A DNA stretch of 64,000 bases from Peronospora farinosa (Eukaryota > Oomycota > Peronosporomycetes > Peronosporales > Peronosporaceae), in NCBI GenBank assembly GCA_947646735.1, contig CANTFK010000992.1:248001-312000 (forward strand), given 5' to 3'. The position numbers and the translations under genes were made by a program. How positions within the stretch are numbered: position 1 is the first letter of the stretch; each line of letters opens with the position of its first letter. Shown piece by piece: positions 41,953 through 51,934 of the stretch. The notes below the pieces were generated by a model that did not search any database, had not been told where the DNA came from, and worked only from the letters and a program-made list of their open reading frames with translations.

Positions 41953-42325
41953 TTCTCACGACCTTTGAAATAAAATGCACGGAGCTCACTGATAAATAAA
42001 TACGAGCTCCGTGCACTAAAGAATGTATATTTAATCAGGAAAAAAAGACCTTTTTAGTAAATGCTGCGACAAACACAACTTAAGGTTCAAGTTGCTGCTA
42101 TACATGAGCGATTTGGGGGTTAGGGGAAAGAAAAGGTGCAAACAAAAGAATCGAGCGACTTTCGTGCACATACACAATTTTGCTCATTTTGGACCAAAAA
42201 AAAATCTTTATTACTACACAGAGGATTTTCTGCATCTTTCATCACTAATACTAATTCTTATTGAAAACTACTTTAGTTTTTGTTTGCCACAAACCTGTCT
42301 TTTGTCATACCCAACTCCAAAAAAA
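41953..42325. promoter_or_regulatory. Divergent promoter with initiator-like element
   Basis: About 370 bp between two divergent starts. GCTCATTTTGGACC near 42,182 fits the oomycete initiator for the plus-strand LSM gene, about 140 bp before its ATG. Confidence 0.5.
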
Positions 42326-42775
42326 ATGATGGGGCTATTGGCCAAGACACCTGCAGTCCTGTCACTTAATGGTCAACCGCAAGTGACTTTGCACGTAAAC
42401 AAAGACAATGACATTGAACAGATACAACATGGGGAGACCTTGACGTCTGTGGGTGAATCGACACTGGAGCTCATGAAACTCTTGGGGTCTTTAGTGCGAC
42501 TGCGTATCTCGGATGGCCGCGTAATTGTCGGTCGTTTTCACTGCTTTGATAAGCACCAGAACGTGATCCTGAAGGACGGACGAGAGTTCGCACCCACACG
42601 CACTGGTCTGAGTAAAAACAACAAGGATAAAAGAGCCATGGCTGTTCAATTGGACGCTCGAGATCAGGAGGAAGAGACGCGTTTTGCTGGTCTGTTGCTG
42701 CCTCCAGGAAGTCGTTCACTTGGAATGACACTTGTACCGGGCAAGCACATTGTGTACATGAAGGTACAGTGCTAG
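42326..42775 (+). CDS. NAA38: LSM-domain protein, NAA38/LSMD1-like (NatC subunit)
   Basis: 149 residues from the ATG at 42,326; a second ATG follows directly. The frame is open further upstream, but the first in-frame ATG with a purine context is here and the upstream part has no protein character. Sm motif 1 is LLGSLVRLRISDGRVIVGRF (residues about 50-70) with VILKDGREF; Sm motif 2 is SLGMTLVPGKHIVYMKVQ at the end. The combination with the REF and LVPGKHIV segments matches NAA38 (LSMD1), the small auxiliary subunit of the NatC N-terminal acetyltransferase, rather than a spliceosomal LSm. Cytosolic. Confidence 0.8.
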   Translation: MMGLLAKTPAVLSLNGQPQVTLHVNKDNDIEQIQHGETLTSVGESTLELMKLLGSLVRLRISDGRVIVGRFHCFDKHQNVILKDGREFAPTRTGLSKNNKDKRAMAVQLDARDQEEETRFAGLLLPPGSRSLGMTLVPGKHIVYMKVQC

Positions 42776-42824
42776 ATCAGCTGAGATGAAGACTTGATAT
42801 TGCTGTCCCCTTTTTTTTAGCTTG

Positions 42825-45270
42825 TTATAGTCGATTGTCCTCGAGAAGTTGAGCTTCTTTTTCGTCAATGAACGTATCGACGTTAGTGATCATCTCTTTT
42901 ACGAGGTCACTTACAGCATAATCGACATCGTCTTTCTCTTTCGAGTTGTCACCTTGAAATGACTTTTTCTGTGGGCGCAGGATGAATTTGGCAAAGTGAT
43001 GCGCTAGGCAAGCTGCGTTCATCCCGTTCTTGGATGAGTATACGTTGACGTCATTCAAGTGGAAGAGCAGACAGGCCAACATGGTACTGTGATGCACGTG
43101 AACGAAACATGGCTCGATGTTTAGTCATCTAGGCAGCAGGATGTATCGGATGAGGAGAACGTACAGATTTTTCTTGGGCAGAGCTTGCAGCAGTGCACGG
43201 AGATTTCGACGGAGATCGAACGGCGCAGTTTGTGCCTCACGCGCAAGTGCTTCAAAGTCTTCGTACAGTGAGAACGGGATCAAAGGTTGCTCGAGTTGCT
43301 TCAGCCACAAGCGTACGACGGCACTGGCGGTAATGGCGTCCAGCAGTTCCTCCAATTCCTCTTTAGTCGGTTTGTGAGACACCGCCTCACCAGCAAACGC
43401 ATTCAGAAATTTCAGGGCAGCCTGGAAAGATACGAGCACAAAAGTTGTTAGTTTGAGTGACGAAAGCTACAAGACAAAACATCCATGAACTCACCTTCAG
43501 CTTCGTAGCGTCAGGCTCGACTTCGTAGAACTTTTCCGTCTCAATGCCTGGCGTCGAGTCGAAGATGAAGTTTATGGCGTAGATGGTAGCCTTCGGTACA
43601 CACTCTCCAGGACCCAACATCACTATCGACTCCATATCCAAAGCACTCGGTCGTTGCCGTACTTCAGCTCGAAGCTCTTTGGGTCTGCCGCTGGCATTCG
43701 CGGTTGATGTTCCACTGGTGGCAATGGCTGACGAGCTCACGTCAGGTCGTGGGCTGTTGGCACTGCGCGTTAGCAGTGAGTCTAACGTGTTCACCCATGC
43801 CACTGTGACCTGTGGCGAGTCAGCAACGAAGCTGTATACCCGAAAGGATCGCGGAGTGCCACCCTTTTCCGATTTTGAAGCTGTTGCCCCTGTTTTCTCG
43901 TTGTTCGAGTTCGTGCTGGCAATGTTGTTACCGCTTGCATTCTCTTCATCAGACGAAACGTAGTCATCAGCATAGGGTGTACCCCAGCCATTGCGGCAGG
44001 TAATGTCAAAGCGGCAGCCTTTGCATTTAGGGTGGCTAAGCTTGCCGATACGCTGAATAAGTCGCAACGAAATTGATCCAATCTCACCAAGCGGAATTGG
44101 CCCCCAAGCAGACTGGACGACGTCTGCATAATAGCGAATCTCGTTGGATCGCGCATAGAGAACAAAGTAGCGTGAATTCCACTTCTTTAATCCCTTGGTT
44201 GTGCGGCGCTGTTTCTGAGATAGCCAACCCTCTAGCAATACGCCACTACCAGGTCTTCCGGGAAACGCCCCCGGTACCTTTCGCAGACCAGGACTGAAGA
44301 CCTCGTCGTTGCTGCAAATTGCCAACCTCGGCGATCCACTGTACTCGGATCCGCTGGCAGAGTGTTTCAGTTGGTCAGTACGACGGTTTATAAGGATGGT
44401 GGGGGCAATTCTATTGCCTCCTGTCTCCACCTTTGCCGGTCGTTTTGTGCTTGTATTACAAGTAGGTGGAGTCTCCAACATCAAATGCTCCAACAAGGCT
44501 GACGGTGTGCCTCGTTTCGAATTACAAGCAGCTGAATTAATGATGGCAGGTGATCCCGGTTTTCCTTTCCCATTTCCACAAAAAGACGACATCGTTCGTG
44601 TCTTCGTCTGCAGCCTGGGCACATTTATCTTCATTTCTGTAGCATATGCAGCTCGAGGCTTCAAAGACGCTGCTTCTCTTCCACTCTCATCGGATACACT
44701 TCCCTCTGTGCTCACTCTTTCTTTTCGGTCTGTCATTAGTCGATTGAATTCAGGCCGCATTTGTTGTGCAGCTATTGATGCAGGCTCGTCATTTTTCTTC
44801 TTGTGTGACTCAACCATTGCACTTAAAATATACACGTCCATCTCGGAGCCCATTTCCTCGTCTTGGTCGCTTTTCACTTTACTCTTTCCCGACGTCTTCT
44901 TCACAACCAGTTCCTCCTCTTCCTCATCATCCGAATCACTGTACCACTTTTTCCCCGTGCTTCTCTTACTTGTCCAACTGCTTCGACTACCGAACAACGA
45001 TCCAAACTTCTTCTTCATTGGTGTTTCTTGCATCATTGGCGTCCTATTCTCGGCTCTATTTGCTGTTGTAGTATGACGAGTCACACGTTGCAAGAAATCC
45101 GAGGAATTGGTGCTTACATGTCCTGACGTCGGTCTTTTCAACGAATTTCGACGCACGTCGCCACCTAGAGGAGAACCGTCATCCGAACTGTCATTCAGCA
45201 TACTATCGACAGGCTTTTTGTTTTTGCGCTTTGCGGCAGCGCCAAAGCGCGAGCTGAAAACAGTCGCCAT
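42825..45270 (-). CDS. PH and RhoGAP-like domain protein without arginine finger
   Basis: Exons 45,270-43,495, 43,421-43,165 and 43,086-42,825 join in frame to 764 residues. The N-terminal 340 residues are disordered, Ser/Lys-rich. A PH domain starts near residue 345 with GWLSQKQRRTTKGLKKWNSR and contains an acidic insert, ending with VTVAWVNTLDSLL. The C-terminal region from about 555 has the RhoGAP outline: VPKATIYAINFIF, then LKAALKFLNAF, SAVVRLWLKQLEQPLIPFSL, and, formed across the exon 2-3 junction, LPKKNLTMLACLLFHLNDV, then NGMNAACLAHHFAKFILRP. At the place of the GIFRxSG arginine-finger loop it reads IETEKFYEVEPDATK, with no Arg. It may bind Rho GTPases without stimulating them. Codon phase fixes the splice sites well. 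Confidence 0.82.
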
Positions 45271-45462
45271 GGAATTAAGATCTGATCTGATCTTGAAGTG
45301 GTGAAAGTGGTGATGTCAAAAGTGATAAGTGTATCAAAGCAATTTTAAGAGGAGACTCTGTTCGCGCATCGAAATGGCTACATGTACACAACAGAGAGCT
45401 CCCGAGATTGTCCGGCTATGCTGATGCAGCATAGTAGCAGACGTGTACCGTTGTTTATGTTC
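45271..45462. other. Short spacer
   Basis: Upstream region of the PH/RhoGAP-like gene. Promoter presumably here; no motif fixed. Confidence 0.35.
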
Positions 45463-45720
45463 TTAAAGTTCGCTTACACGGACCGTCGGACGTGGAGTGC
45501 GCGATCGCCGACTCGATGACGCGTTGCGCGGGATCGCCATACCTTTCCCTGGTCTGCTATCCGCACGATCGGTGGCCATGCGAGATGCAAGCCCGAGACA
45601 TGACTTCACCCACTTCGGCTCCCGCAAGGGAGGATTGCCGCAGAAGATGGGTGCCCGTGATGAGGAGATGAGGCTTGGACTGACTTGAGCTTGACGTAAA
45701 TGAGTGACATTAGCTTCCAT
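45463..45720 (-). CDS. Small basic protein ORF (85 aa), unrecognised
   Basis: ATG at 45,720 starts 19 nt after the stop of the ferric-reductase-like gene on the same strand. It encodes 85 residues with a compact middle part (PIFCGNPPLREPKWVKSC) and a basic C-terminal tail (SSRRSRTPRPTVRV). No family recognised. Alternatives are a non-coding ORF in the 3' UTR of the upstream gene or an alternative last exon. The codon pattern looks coding, but size makes this uncertain. Confidence 0.35.
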   Translation of the reverse strand: MEANVTHLRQAQVSPSLISSSRAPIFCGNPPLREPKWVKSCLGLASRMATDRADSRPGKGMAIPRNASSSRRSRTPRPTVRVSEL

Positions 45721-45739
45721 TGTTGTTACTAGCTTACTA

Positions 45740-48121
45740 CTACAACTCGAACTCCTCTTCGTGGACGTCAAAGTTGCCACCACCCAGAGCATAAATGGCC
45801 TCGTTTGTTGCCATCTTTAATGCTTCTGGTCCAGACAAGATGACACCGACTACAGACAGCAAACTCGCAGAGCTATCATCCAGCTTGTGAGCCTCCAGCG
45901 TTTGCTGCAGGAGAGACTGCATGTCGGGTCGCTTACCTATCATGACGCTGAAGTGACCGAGAAGGTCTCCCACAGAGTGGACATCGCCTCCAAAAGCAGT
46001 GAGCTTTGATACTGGGGTTCCTGTCACAATCGGGGTCGACTCGGTGGCTGCGTGGCTGCGACGAAACATCGCGTGTTCATAATACACGAAGCCGTAAACT
46101 ACTACGATCGTCAAGCAGAAAACTGCAAGCTCGAATGAGCGCTGAAGCGGCCAGAGCTCAAAGTGATTGGTTCCCTGGATGACACCATTCCCCCATTTCA
46201 CGACGAAAACAACCGCAATTGCTACGATGTAGAGCACCAAGTACATAACAAAGCGGATCATGTTGCTTGAACGCAGAGGCTCGTAGAATGGGCGTGCAGC
46301 ACGACTCGTGGACTTGGTCGTTGCCGCGTCAGGCATTTCCTTAATGAGCGAGGATTCTAACTTATGAGAAAGGTCAATATCCGAGTAGACGCCAGTCGCA
46401 AATAGGTGGACCCTGAAGAACTGCGCGTGTGGGTCTAGCTGACGAAGTTGGGCAAGCACGGGTGCAACAGCCTGAAAAATACTGAGCTCACGGAACGTGA
46501 AGATGAAAGTGAAACGTTGGGTCCATGAGACACCATTGCTGGACAGTTTGGCGGCAAGGTCATCTAAAATGGCCAGCACAGGAGTCACACCAATTCCGCC
46601 ACCAACCAAGCACACGGTGGAGTAATCTTCGTACTGTTCAAGGGAAGCACCATAGAAACCATCCATGTATATCAGCGGGGTAATGTTGTCACGGTGACAG
46701 TCCTTAGCATACTGCACCAAGCTTTTTGACCAGTCTCCGAGAGACTTGACCAGCAGAGTGACGTCAGTGGGGCTCGTCTTCGGGGACGACGCGATAGTGA
46801 GTGCATGCCACTGCAGCTTTGAGATACGAGGCACGTTCAAGTAGAGGAAGTTGCCGACCTTGTAGTCGTAGGACGATGAAGATGGGGACGTTCCCGGGGC
46901 GGCACGTTTTACGACAATCTTAACCAACTCGTCATCACCATCACCGATGACCGAAAGCTCCTTAACCGAGACGGGGGTCATGGCATTCCAACGGGAAGCT
47001 GCCCGGCTAACGAACCACACGCATCCTGAAGGCAGAATCCACCAGATAATCTGCGTCCAGTGCAAGATTGCAAAGAGCACAGAAATGATGAGCAACACCC
47101 AGTGAGAAATGTAGAACCACTCGTAGGCCTTGCGACGGACAATGGGGAACGAGGTCGGGATTATGAGCACGAGCGCGAGTGTGGAAATGAAGCCAAAAAA
47201 GTTGAACCACGCGTAGTAGCCGCCTCCCGAGTTGTCTAACTCAAAGTCGCAATGAGTGCACGGGAACTGGTTGACTTGCCACGTGCCTAGTCGGACCCAA
47301 TAGCCCCAGTAACCGACCATGTGCACGACGGCGGTGATGACCGTCATGAAACCGATCCAGCGGTGAAATTTGACACCGTTGGCGTACGAGATGTTAAAAA
47401 ACTCCATCCAGCCCGAGTTTCTCGTCACGGGCAGCAACAGGAATGCCATATTGTAAATACACAGGTACGCCGCACTGATGCCCACGATATTCCAGTACTT
47501 GGAGGTGTTGAGTAGACCAGCTCCGGAAGCAAAGCTAACACGACGATCCCACTGAAAATACCAGCAGAGACCGTTGCCACCGAGAACGTAGACGACACCG
47601 AAGATCCACTCGCCCACTGAGAACCGAGAGACACCGAGCACTAGAAACTTAGGTTTACGGCGCATAAGCATTGCGAAACGCCAAATGAGCGTCGATGTCA
47701 AACGTCGGGCCGTGTTGATGTGGCGCAAGTATTCAATGAGCAGGACACTGACAATGAAGGGGAAGATGCAAAAGATAAAGAGAAAGGTGGGACGAATCAT
47801 CTCGGTGTGCCCGGTCTCGGTGATGTTGCGACCGATACCCGTGTCGACAATGTTGCTCATGTGGCCATGATTCTTCATGGCTGGCATAGCTGGTTGGTTC
47901 GGATACCCGTTCCACCACTTCATCATGGTTTTTTGGAGGTTAAGCTCGTACAATGGCGCCCAAGTCGCAATGTTACCGAAAATAAACACAGCAATGCCCA
48001 GCACAATTGACAAGCGGACAACATGGACGGCGGTGGACGAGGTGGTTTTCTGAGCCAGCGGCTGGTTCCCCGGGCTGCCTGCATTGACTTGTGGTGTCTT
48101 GAGAACGTGGTAGTCCGCCAT
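45740..48121 (-). CDS. Ferric reductase/NADPH oxidase-like flavocytochrome
   Basis: 793 residues from ATG 48,121; upstream in-frame codons lack another ATG. Membrane part: after an N-terminal helix and a loop with MKNHGHMSN, five or more helices carry two bis-heme pairs, KFHRWIGFMTVITAVVHMVG and SHWVLLIISVLFAILHW, each with His 14 residues apart. The FAD site is HALTIASSP; the NAD(P)H site begins GGGIGVTPVLAIL. Within the nucleotide-binding half two more helices are inserted (FVMYLVLYIVAIAVVFVV and LAVFCLTIVVVYGFVYY), a topology known from plant FRO-type ferric reductases. No EF hands, so not a calcium-regulated NOX5/RBOH type. It would move electrons from NADPH across the membrane to Fe(III) or oxygen; the choice between these cannot be made from sequence. 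The C-terminal FEL end is short. Confidence 0.88.
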   Translation of the reverse strand: MADYHVLKTPQVNAGSPGNQPLAQKTTSSTAVHVVRLSIVLGIAVFIFGNIATWAPLYELNLQKTMMKWWNGYPNQPAMPAMKNHGHMSNIVDTGIGRNITETGHTEMIRPTFLFIFCIFPFIVSVLLIEYLRHINTARRLTSTLIWRFAMLMRRKPKFLVLGVSRFSVGEWIFGVVYVLGGNGLCWYFQWDRRVSFASGAGLLNTSKYWNIVGISAAYLCIYNMAFLLLPVTRNSGWMEFFNISYANGVKFHRWIGFMTVITAVVHMVGYWGYWVRLGTWQVNQFPCTHCDFELDNSGGGYYAWFNFFGFISTLALVLIIPTSFPIVRRKAYEWFYISHWVLLIISVLFAILHWTQIIWWILPSGCVWFVSRAASRWNAMTPVSVKELSVIGDGDDELVKIVVKRAAPGTSPSSSSYDYKVGNFLYLNVPRISKLQWHALTIASSPKTSPTDVTLLVKSLGDWSKSLVQYAKDCHRDNITPLIYMDGFYGASLEQYEDYSTVCLVGGGIGVTPVLAILDDLAAKLSSNGVSWTQRFTFIFTFRELSIFQAVAPVLAQLRQLDPHAQFFRVHLFATGVYSDIDLSHKLESSLIKEMPDAATTKSTSRAARPFYEPLRSSNMIRFVMYLVLYIVAIAVVFVVKWGNGVIQGTNHFELWPLQRSFELAVFCLTIVVVYGFVYYEHAMFRRSHAATESTPIVTGTPVSKLTAFGGDVHSVGDLLGHFSVMIGKRPDMQSLLQQTLEAHKLDDSSASLLSVVGVILSGPEALKMATNEAIYALGGGNFDVHEEEFEL

Positions 48122-49229
48122 GTCGAAGTCAAAATTGACTTGGACAAGACGAGACGAATTTAAGAATGACAAGTGAGACTGGAAGAGAGAGAGATACCGC
48201 CCGTCAAGAGACAAACGGTGGTCCACAGACAAAGCAAAAACCTGAAGTGACAGTCAACAATAGCAAGTGGTAAGGTTGCGGAAGGACAGAGACACGGCGA
48301 TTTTGCCGACCTTTGTGCAATTGTTGACTAAAGCGAAGAGCTAGTAAGCATTTACGCTGGCGCTGCCGCAACTAGCGTGACTGAGGATGCATTTTTTATA
48401 TTGGCATGTCGAATAAACGTCAGACTGGCTCTATACGTCTATATAGAAGGTTATTAAATAGAATTAACTGCTAGCGAAACGTCATGATTCGATAGTCATT
48501 CGGCTAAACGTTTCATGCGCAATGATTGCCAAATTGGGCACAGCAGCCACTGAGGACTTGCTACGTATATATTAAAGCCGTTGCTGCGCCAGTCGTATAT
48601 GGTCATAAACGGTGGCATTTTGCATGGAGATCGCAACGTAGTGAAGACAATTGGACAGAGAGCGAGTGGCGTTTTCTTGGCTTTCAAGGTCAGCTCATCA
48701 TGTTGAAAACTTGTGGTGCAAATCCAGTGAGCACTCGGCCACTGACTTTGGTTGGACTCGACTTTACTTTCCGATAGACATGGGGGCCGGGGGGCCTACT
48801 GTTGACTGGACCAGCACTCAAATTACAGTATTCTAGCGTACGAGTTGTGTGCAGTTACAGATACAACGTGGGTCCTCGCTGCGTTGGACGTGCTACCACG
48901 ACGAAATTCTAAAAAAAAACAGTCGAATCTTGACAACCCTCGGCGCAAAAACCATCATTTTTCATCTGACGCAAAATTAGAATTCGTTAATGGTTTTGGA
49001 GGTTTCATTTACGACTAGAAGTTATACTGCATTTAGATCATACAGTATTTCCAGAATGTTAGGGTAAATTATCCGTAATTTATTCAGCGACTTTAGTCGT
49101 TTTCGTGATTGCGACATCAATAAATTACTACTTCAGTAGCGCTCAGTCTACACTTCACAAATACCGGTATTGGTATCGATACTCAATGATGTGTTTACTT
49201 AAAATCCACATGATTTAACTGATTATGGA
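48122..49229. other. Divergent intergenic region
   Basis: About 1.1 kb between the ferric-reductase-like gene and the second AAAP transporter. AT-rich, no gene recognised. Confidence 0.45.
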
Positions 49230-49246
49230 TTCATTTCACTTCAACG
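49230..49246 (+). promoter_or_regulatory. Initiator-like element of the second AAAP gene
   Basis: TTCATTTCACTTCAACG matches the oomycete initiator followed by a CA-TTC-type flanking part, about 90 bp before the ATG. Confidence 0.5.
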
Positions 49247-49332
49247 CCCTGACCATTGGTCTCAGATATGGTCCCATCCCATGGTCACAGTCAGATATCA
49301 ACTCTCCCAAGCACAAGTGAACATTTACGACC

Positions 49333-50946
49333 ATGTCGACCATCGCCATGAGCGAGGACACGTCGCTACTCATGGATCACCGCGGCCATACGCTCAGTTC
49401 AACATCCACGCCTCGCTCACCCTTTGAGACGGGATTCCCCACGCTTTTTGCGTCGCCTCTCCCAACACCACGACCACATCGTTTGGCGCTTACCAAGCCG
49501 CAACGTAGACACCGTGAGCTGCACGTGTTTCTTACGTTTACCATGTCCACAGTAGGCGCCGGTATGCTGTCCGTGCCCTACACGTTCCTATTAGTGCCGA
49601 CTTGGGCTGCAGTGCTGGGTATCGTCATTGTAGGCGTTGGTATGGCACTCACAGCCAACGCACTACTGCTATCGCACGTGCAACTGGCCAAGCAGGAAGA
49701 AGAGCAGGGGATTATTGGCTCGGGCAGAAGCTTTGCCTCCTTTCAGGCCATTGCAGTAGCAGCAGGAGGAGACGCACTTGGCTACGCGGTCTCCATCGTC
49801 ACGGCCGTTGGTGTCTATGGAGGATGCGTGGGATGTGTGCGCATCGTGCGTGACATTGCTCCGTTCCTTGTTGTCATGCTCCATCGATTCGTGGTGGATA
49901 CGCAACCTTTGTTATTGACAACGGCACAGCAGATTGGGGACTACGTCATGTGGATGGTGTTCGTGGTCGTGGTGTTTCCACTATGTCTAATGAAGAACTT
50001 GACCAAGCTGCATATATCGAGCTACCTCGGATTTTTCTTCTCGCTGTATCTGCTTGTGGCTATCATCTACCGAAGTTATAACGCTTTGGAACCAAGGGAC
50101 CGAGACGGCGGAAATGTTCCTGTTAACACTACAGTGTCAGTTGCTGGCACGGTTACTGCAGCCGTCAACATAGTAGCTGTAGCGTCGGAGGAAACAGCTG
50201 CTTTAGCTGCTGCTGCGAAGTTACCGACGGTAATAACGGGGTCGACCTTGTCAAAATTTGCTTATGCGATCTCGATCTACAATTACGCATTTATGATGCA
50301 CCTGAACTTGGTTCCGCTGTTTATCCAGCTCCGCGGCAGCTTCTCTGACCCTCTGAAAGAGACAAGCTGGAAAATGTCACGCTGCATCTTTGGACTCAGC
50401 GCTTTTTGCGTGGTGTTCTATTCCATTTTCGGCTTCTTCGCAGAGAAATTGTACTCTGTGACAGTCCGCGGCAATGTTTTGCTGAATCTTGAGAATGACC
50501 CGCTCATGAACGTGCCGCTAGTTGCGGTATTCAGTACTGTGGTGCTGTCTTACCCATTGCTGTTCCATCCTCTACGGAGTGTGCTGGAAGAACTCTTTTA
50601 CTCCACCAACCTCGACAACATTCCGTTCGTGGATCGCCTGGGGGTATCGACGATTCTGTTATTCTCGCAGATACTGCTGGCGATCGTTGTTCCTGGAATT
50701 GAAGTCATTTTCGGTCTCACTGGAGCAGTTACCTGCTTCATGATGTGTTTCTTCTTCCCTGTTATCTTTTTCTCGAGACTTTACCCATGGGACCAAGTTC
50801 GAGGTGGAAAGCTGTGGATCACGGCTCTGTGGGTCATGGTCGCGTTTGTCATGATTACCGGTACCTCAACCACGTGGTTTCTGCTTTCTCAACAATCACG
50901 GACAGAAGTTTTGTCATTAGAAACTAGCTCCTCACTCAAGCAGTAA
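49333..50946 (+). CDS. AAAP-family amino acid transporter
   Basis: 537 residues, single exon. After about 55 cytosolic residues the first helix region reads LTFTMSTVGAGMLSVPYTFL, the typical AAAP start. About eleven helices follow (for example AAVLGIVIVGVGMALTANAL, YVMWMVFVVVVFPLCL, YLGFFFSLYLLVAIIY, ILLAIVVPGIEVIFGL). A long extracytosolic loop of about 60 residues (near 255-310) between middle helices is rich in Val/Ala/Thr. The fold is the same as for the gene at 29,556, here with the longer N-terminus. Substrate unknown; amino acids by family. Confidence 0.88.
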   Translation: MSTIAMSEDTSLLMDHRGHTLSSTSTPRSPFETGFPTLFASPLPTPRPHRLALTKPQRRHRELHVFLTFTMSTVGAGMLSVPYTFLLVPTWAAVLGIVIVGVGMALTANALLLSHVQLAKQEEEQGIIGSGRSFASFQAIAVAAGGDALGYAVSIVTAVGVYGGCVGCVRIVRDIAPFLVVMLHRFVVDTQPLLLTTAQQIGDYVMWMVFVVVVFPLCLMKNLTKLHISSYLGFFFSLYLLVAIIYRSYNALEPRDRDGGNVPVNTTVSVAGTVTAAVNIVAVASEETAALAAAAKLPTVITGSTLSKFAYAISIYNYAFMMHLNLVPLFIQLRGSFSDPLKETSWKMSRCIFGLSAFCVVFYSIFGFFAEKLYSVTVRGNVLLNLENDPLMNVPLVAVFSTVVLSYPLLFHPLRSVLEELFYSTNLDNIPFVDRLGVSTILLFSQILLAIVVPGIEVIFGLTGAVTCFMMCFFFPVIFFSRLYPWDQVRGGKLWITALWVMVAFVMITGTSTTWFLLSQQSRTEVLSLETSSSLKQ

Positions 50947-51132
50947 GCTCGTGCTGTTTGTCATATACTACAGTATATTGAAGTCAAAGGTTAATAAAAA
51001 TGCAACTCTATGTATGTTTCTTCATTTCTCGAATGGTTGAGCTTCCAAAGCACTAATGCTTGTAATACACTTGTCGTGGGATTTGTGACCGTCTCAGATT
51101 TGATCGTCGACTAGTTTCGATTTTGATTCAAA

Positions 51133-51934
51133 ATGAGCAGGTACGTTGTACAGCATCGATGGTCTATTGTACTGGTACTAAGACCAATGCTGCTGCTGTT
51201 TGTAGAACGCAGTTGTATACTGTTTTCAATGTTGTAGCGCGCGATAAATTGGGGCAGATCCTGGATCGCGTGCTGGAAAAGATGGCAGTCAATGTGATCA
51301 CCAATTGTATCGAGACATCTGAGTCCGTGATGGGGTTATTCATTATATCTTGTTAATGCAATGCATAGGAGTCTCAAGTGTTCACGAGTAGTGAAAAAGA
51401 CCAACTCAAGAAGATGCTTGGGATCGAAGATGCGCAGATCCAAGAGGTAGTTGACATCGCAAAGGAAATCTTCGGAAACGCCGCCACCTTTGGAGAAGTG
51501 GATCGGACTTTGCTGCGGTCGCGTGGTGTGCACGACAAGTTGGTGCAAGCAGTCGAGAAGATGTGGAGGAAGAAAGGTCGCGCTATGGCGAAGCAGATTG
51601 AGTTGTATCAAACGGTCGAGACGCCCGCGTTGGTGCTGCAGAAGACGGACTGGCGTCTACATCTGCAGATGGGGAGCAGCAAACGCAGCGGACAGTCGGA
51701 GCCGACTGCCATTTTTCAGTTGAACGTGGCGGACAAGAGCTCGGCTACGAAAGAGGTACGAATGAGTGAAAGAAGGAGTAGAGAAGAAGATGACGACTAA
51801 CACAAGAACCTGGTCTTTTGCAGATTGAAAAGCTGGACATTGAACTATCGCACGCAGAGCTGCGCTCGTTGTTTCTGCAACTCAATACCATTCAAGCAGA
51901 GCTAGATGCGTCGGAAACGCCATCCGTAACGTAG
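51133..51934 (+). CDS. COMM-domain protein (COMMD10-like), four exons
   Basis: Exons 51,133-51,140, 51,206-51,326, 51,369-51,755 and 51,824-51,934 join in frame to 208 residues. The first coding exon is only 8 nt (ATGAGCAG, donor GTACGT). The N-terminal helical part reads LGQILDRVLEKMAVNVIT and continues through SSEKDQLKKMLG; the C-terminal COMM domain has DWRLHLQMGSSK and, across the last junction, IEKLDIELSHAELRSLFLQ. COMMD proteins form a complex (Commander) that sorts endosomal cargo. The length fits COMMD10 or COMMD3-type members (about 200). Exon 3 may also begin at 51,372: TAG and GAG acceptors stand in tandem. The second intron (42-45 nt) is very short. Confidence 0.75.

Noticed and set aside
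42092..42325. N-terminal extension of the LSM protein
   Set aside because: No in-frame ATG gives a sensible start, the residues are low in protein-like character and an initiator-like element lies within this stretch.
48122..48232. Upstream extension of the ferric-reductase-like protein
   Set aside because: The extension starts with a non-ATG codon; the first in-frame ATG is at 48,121.
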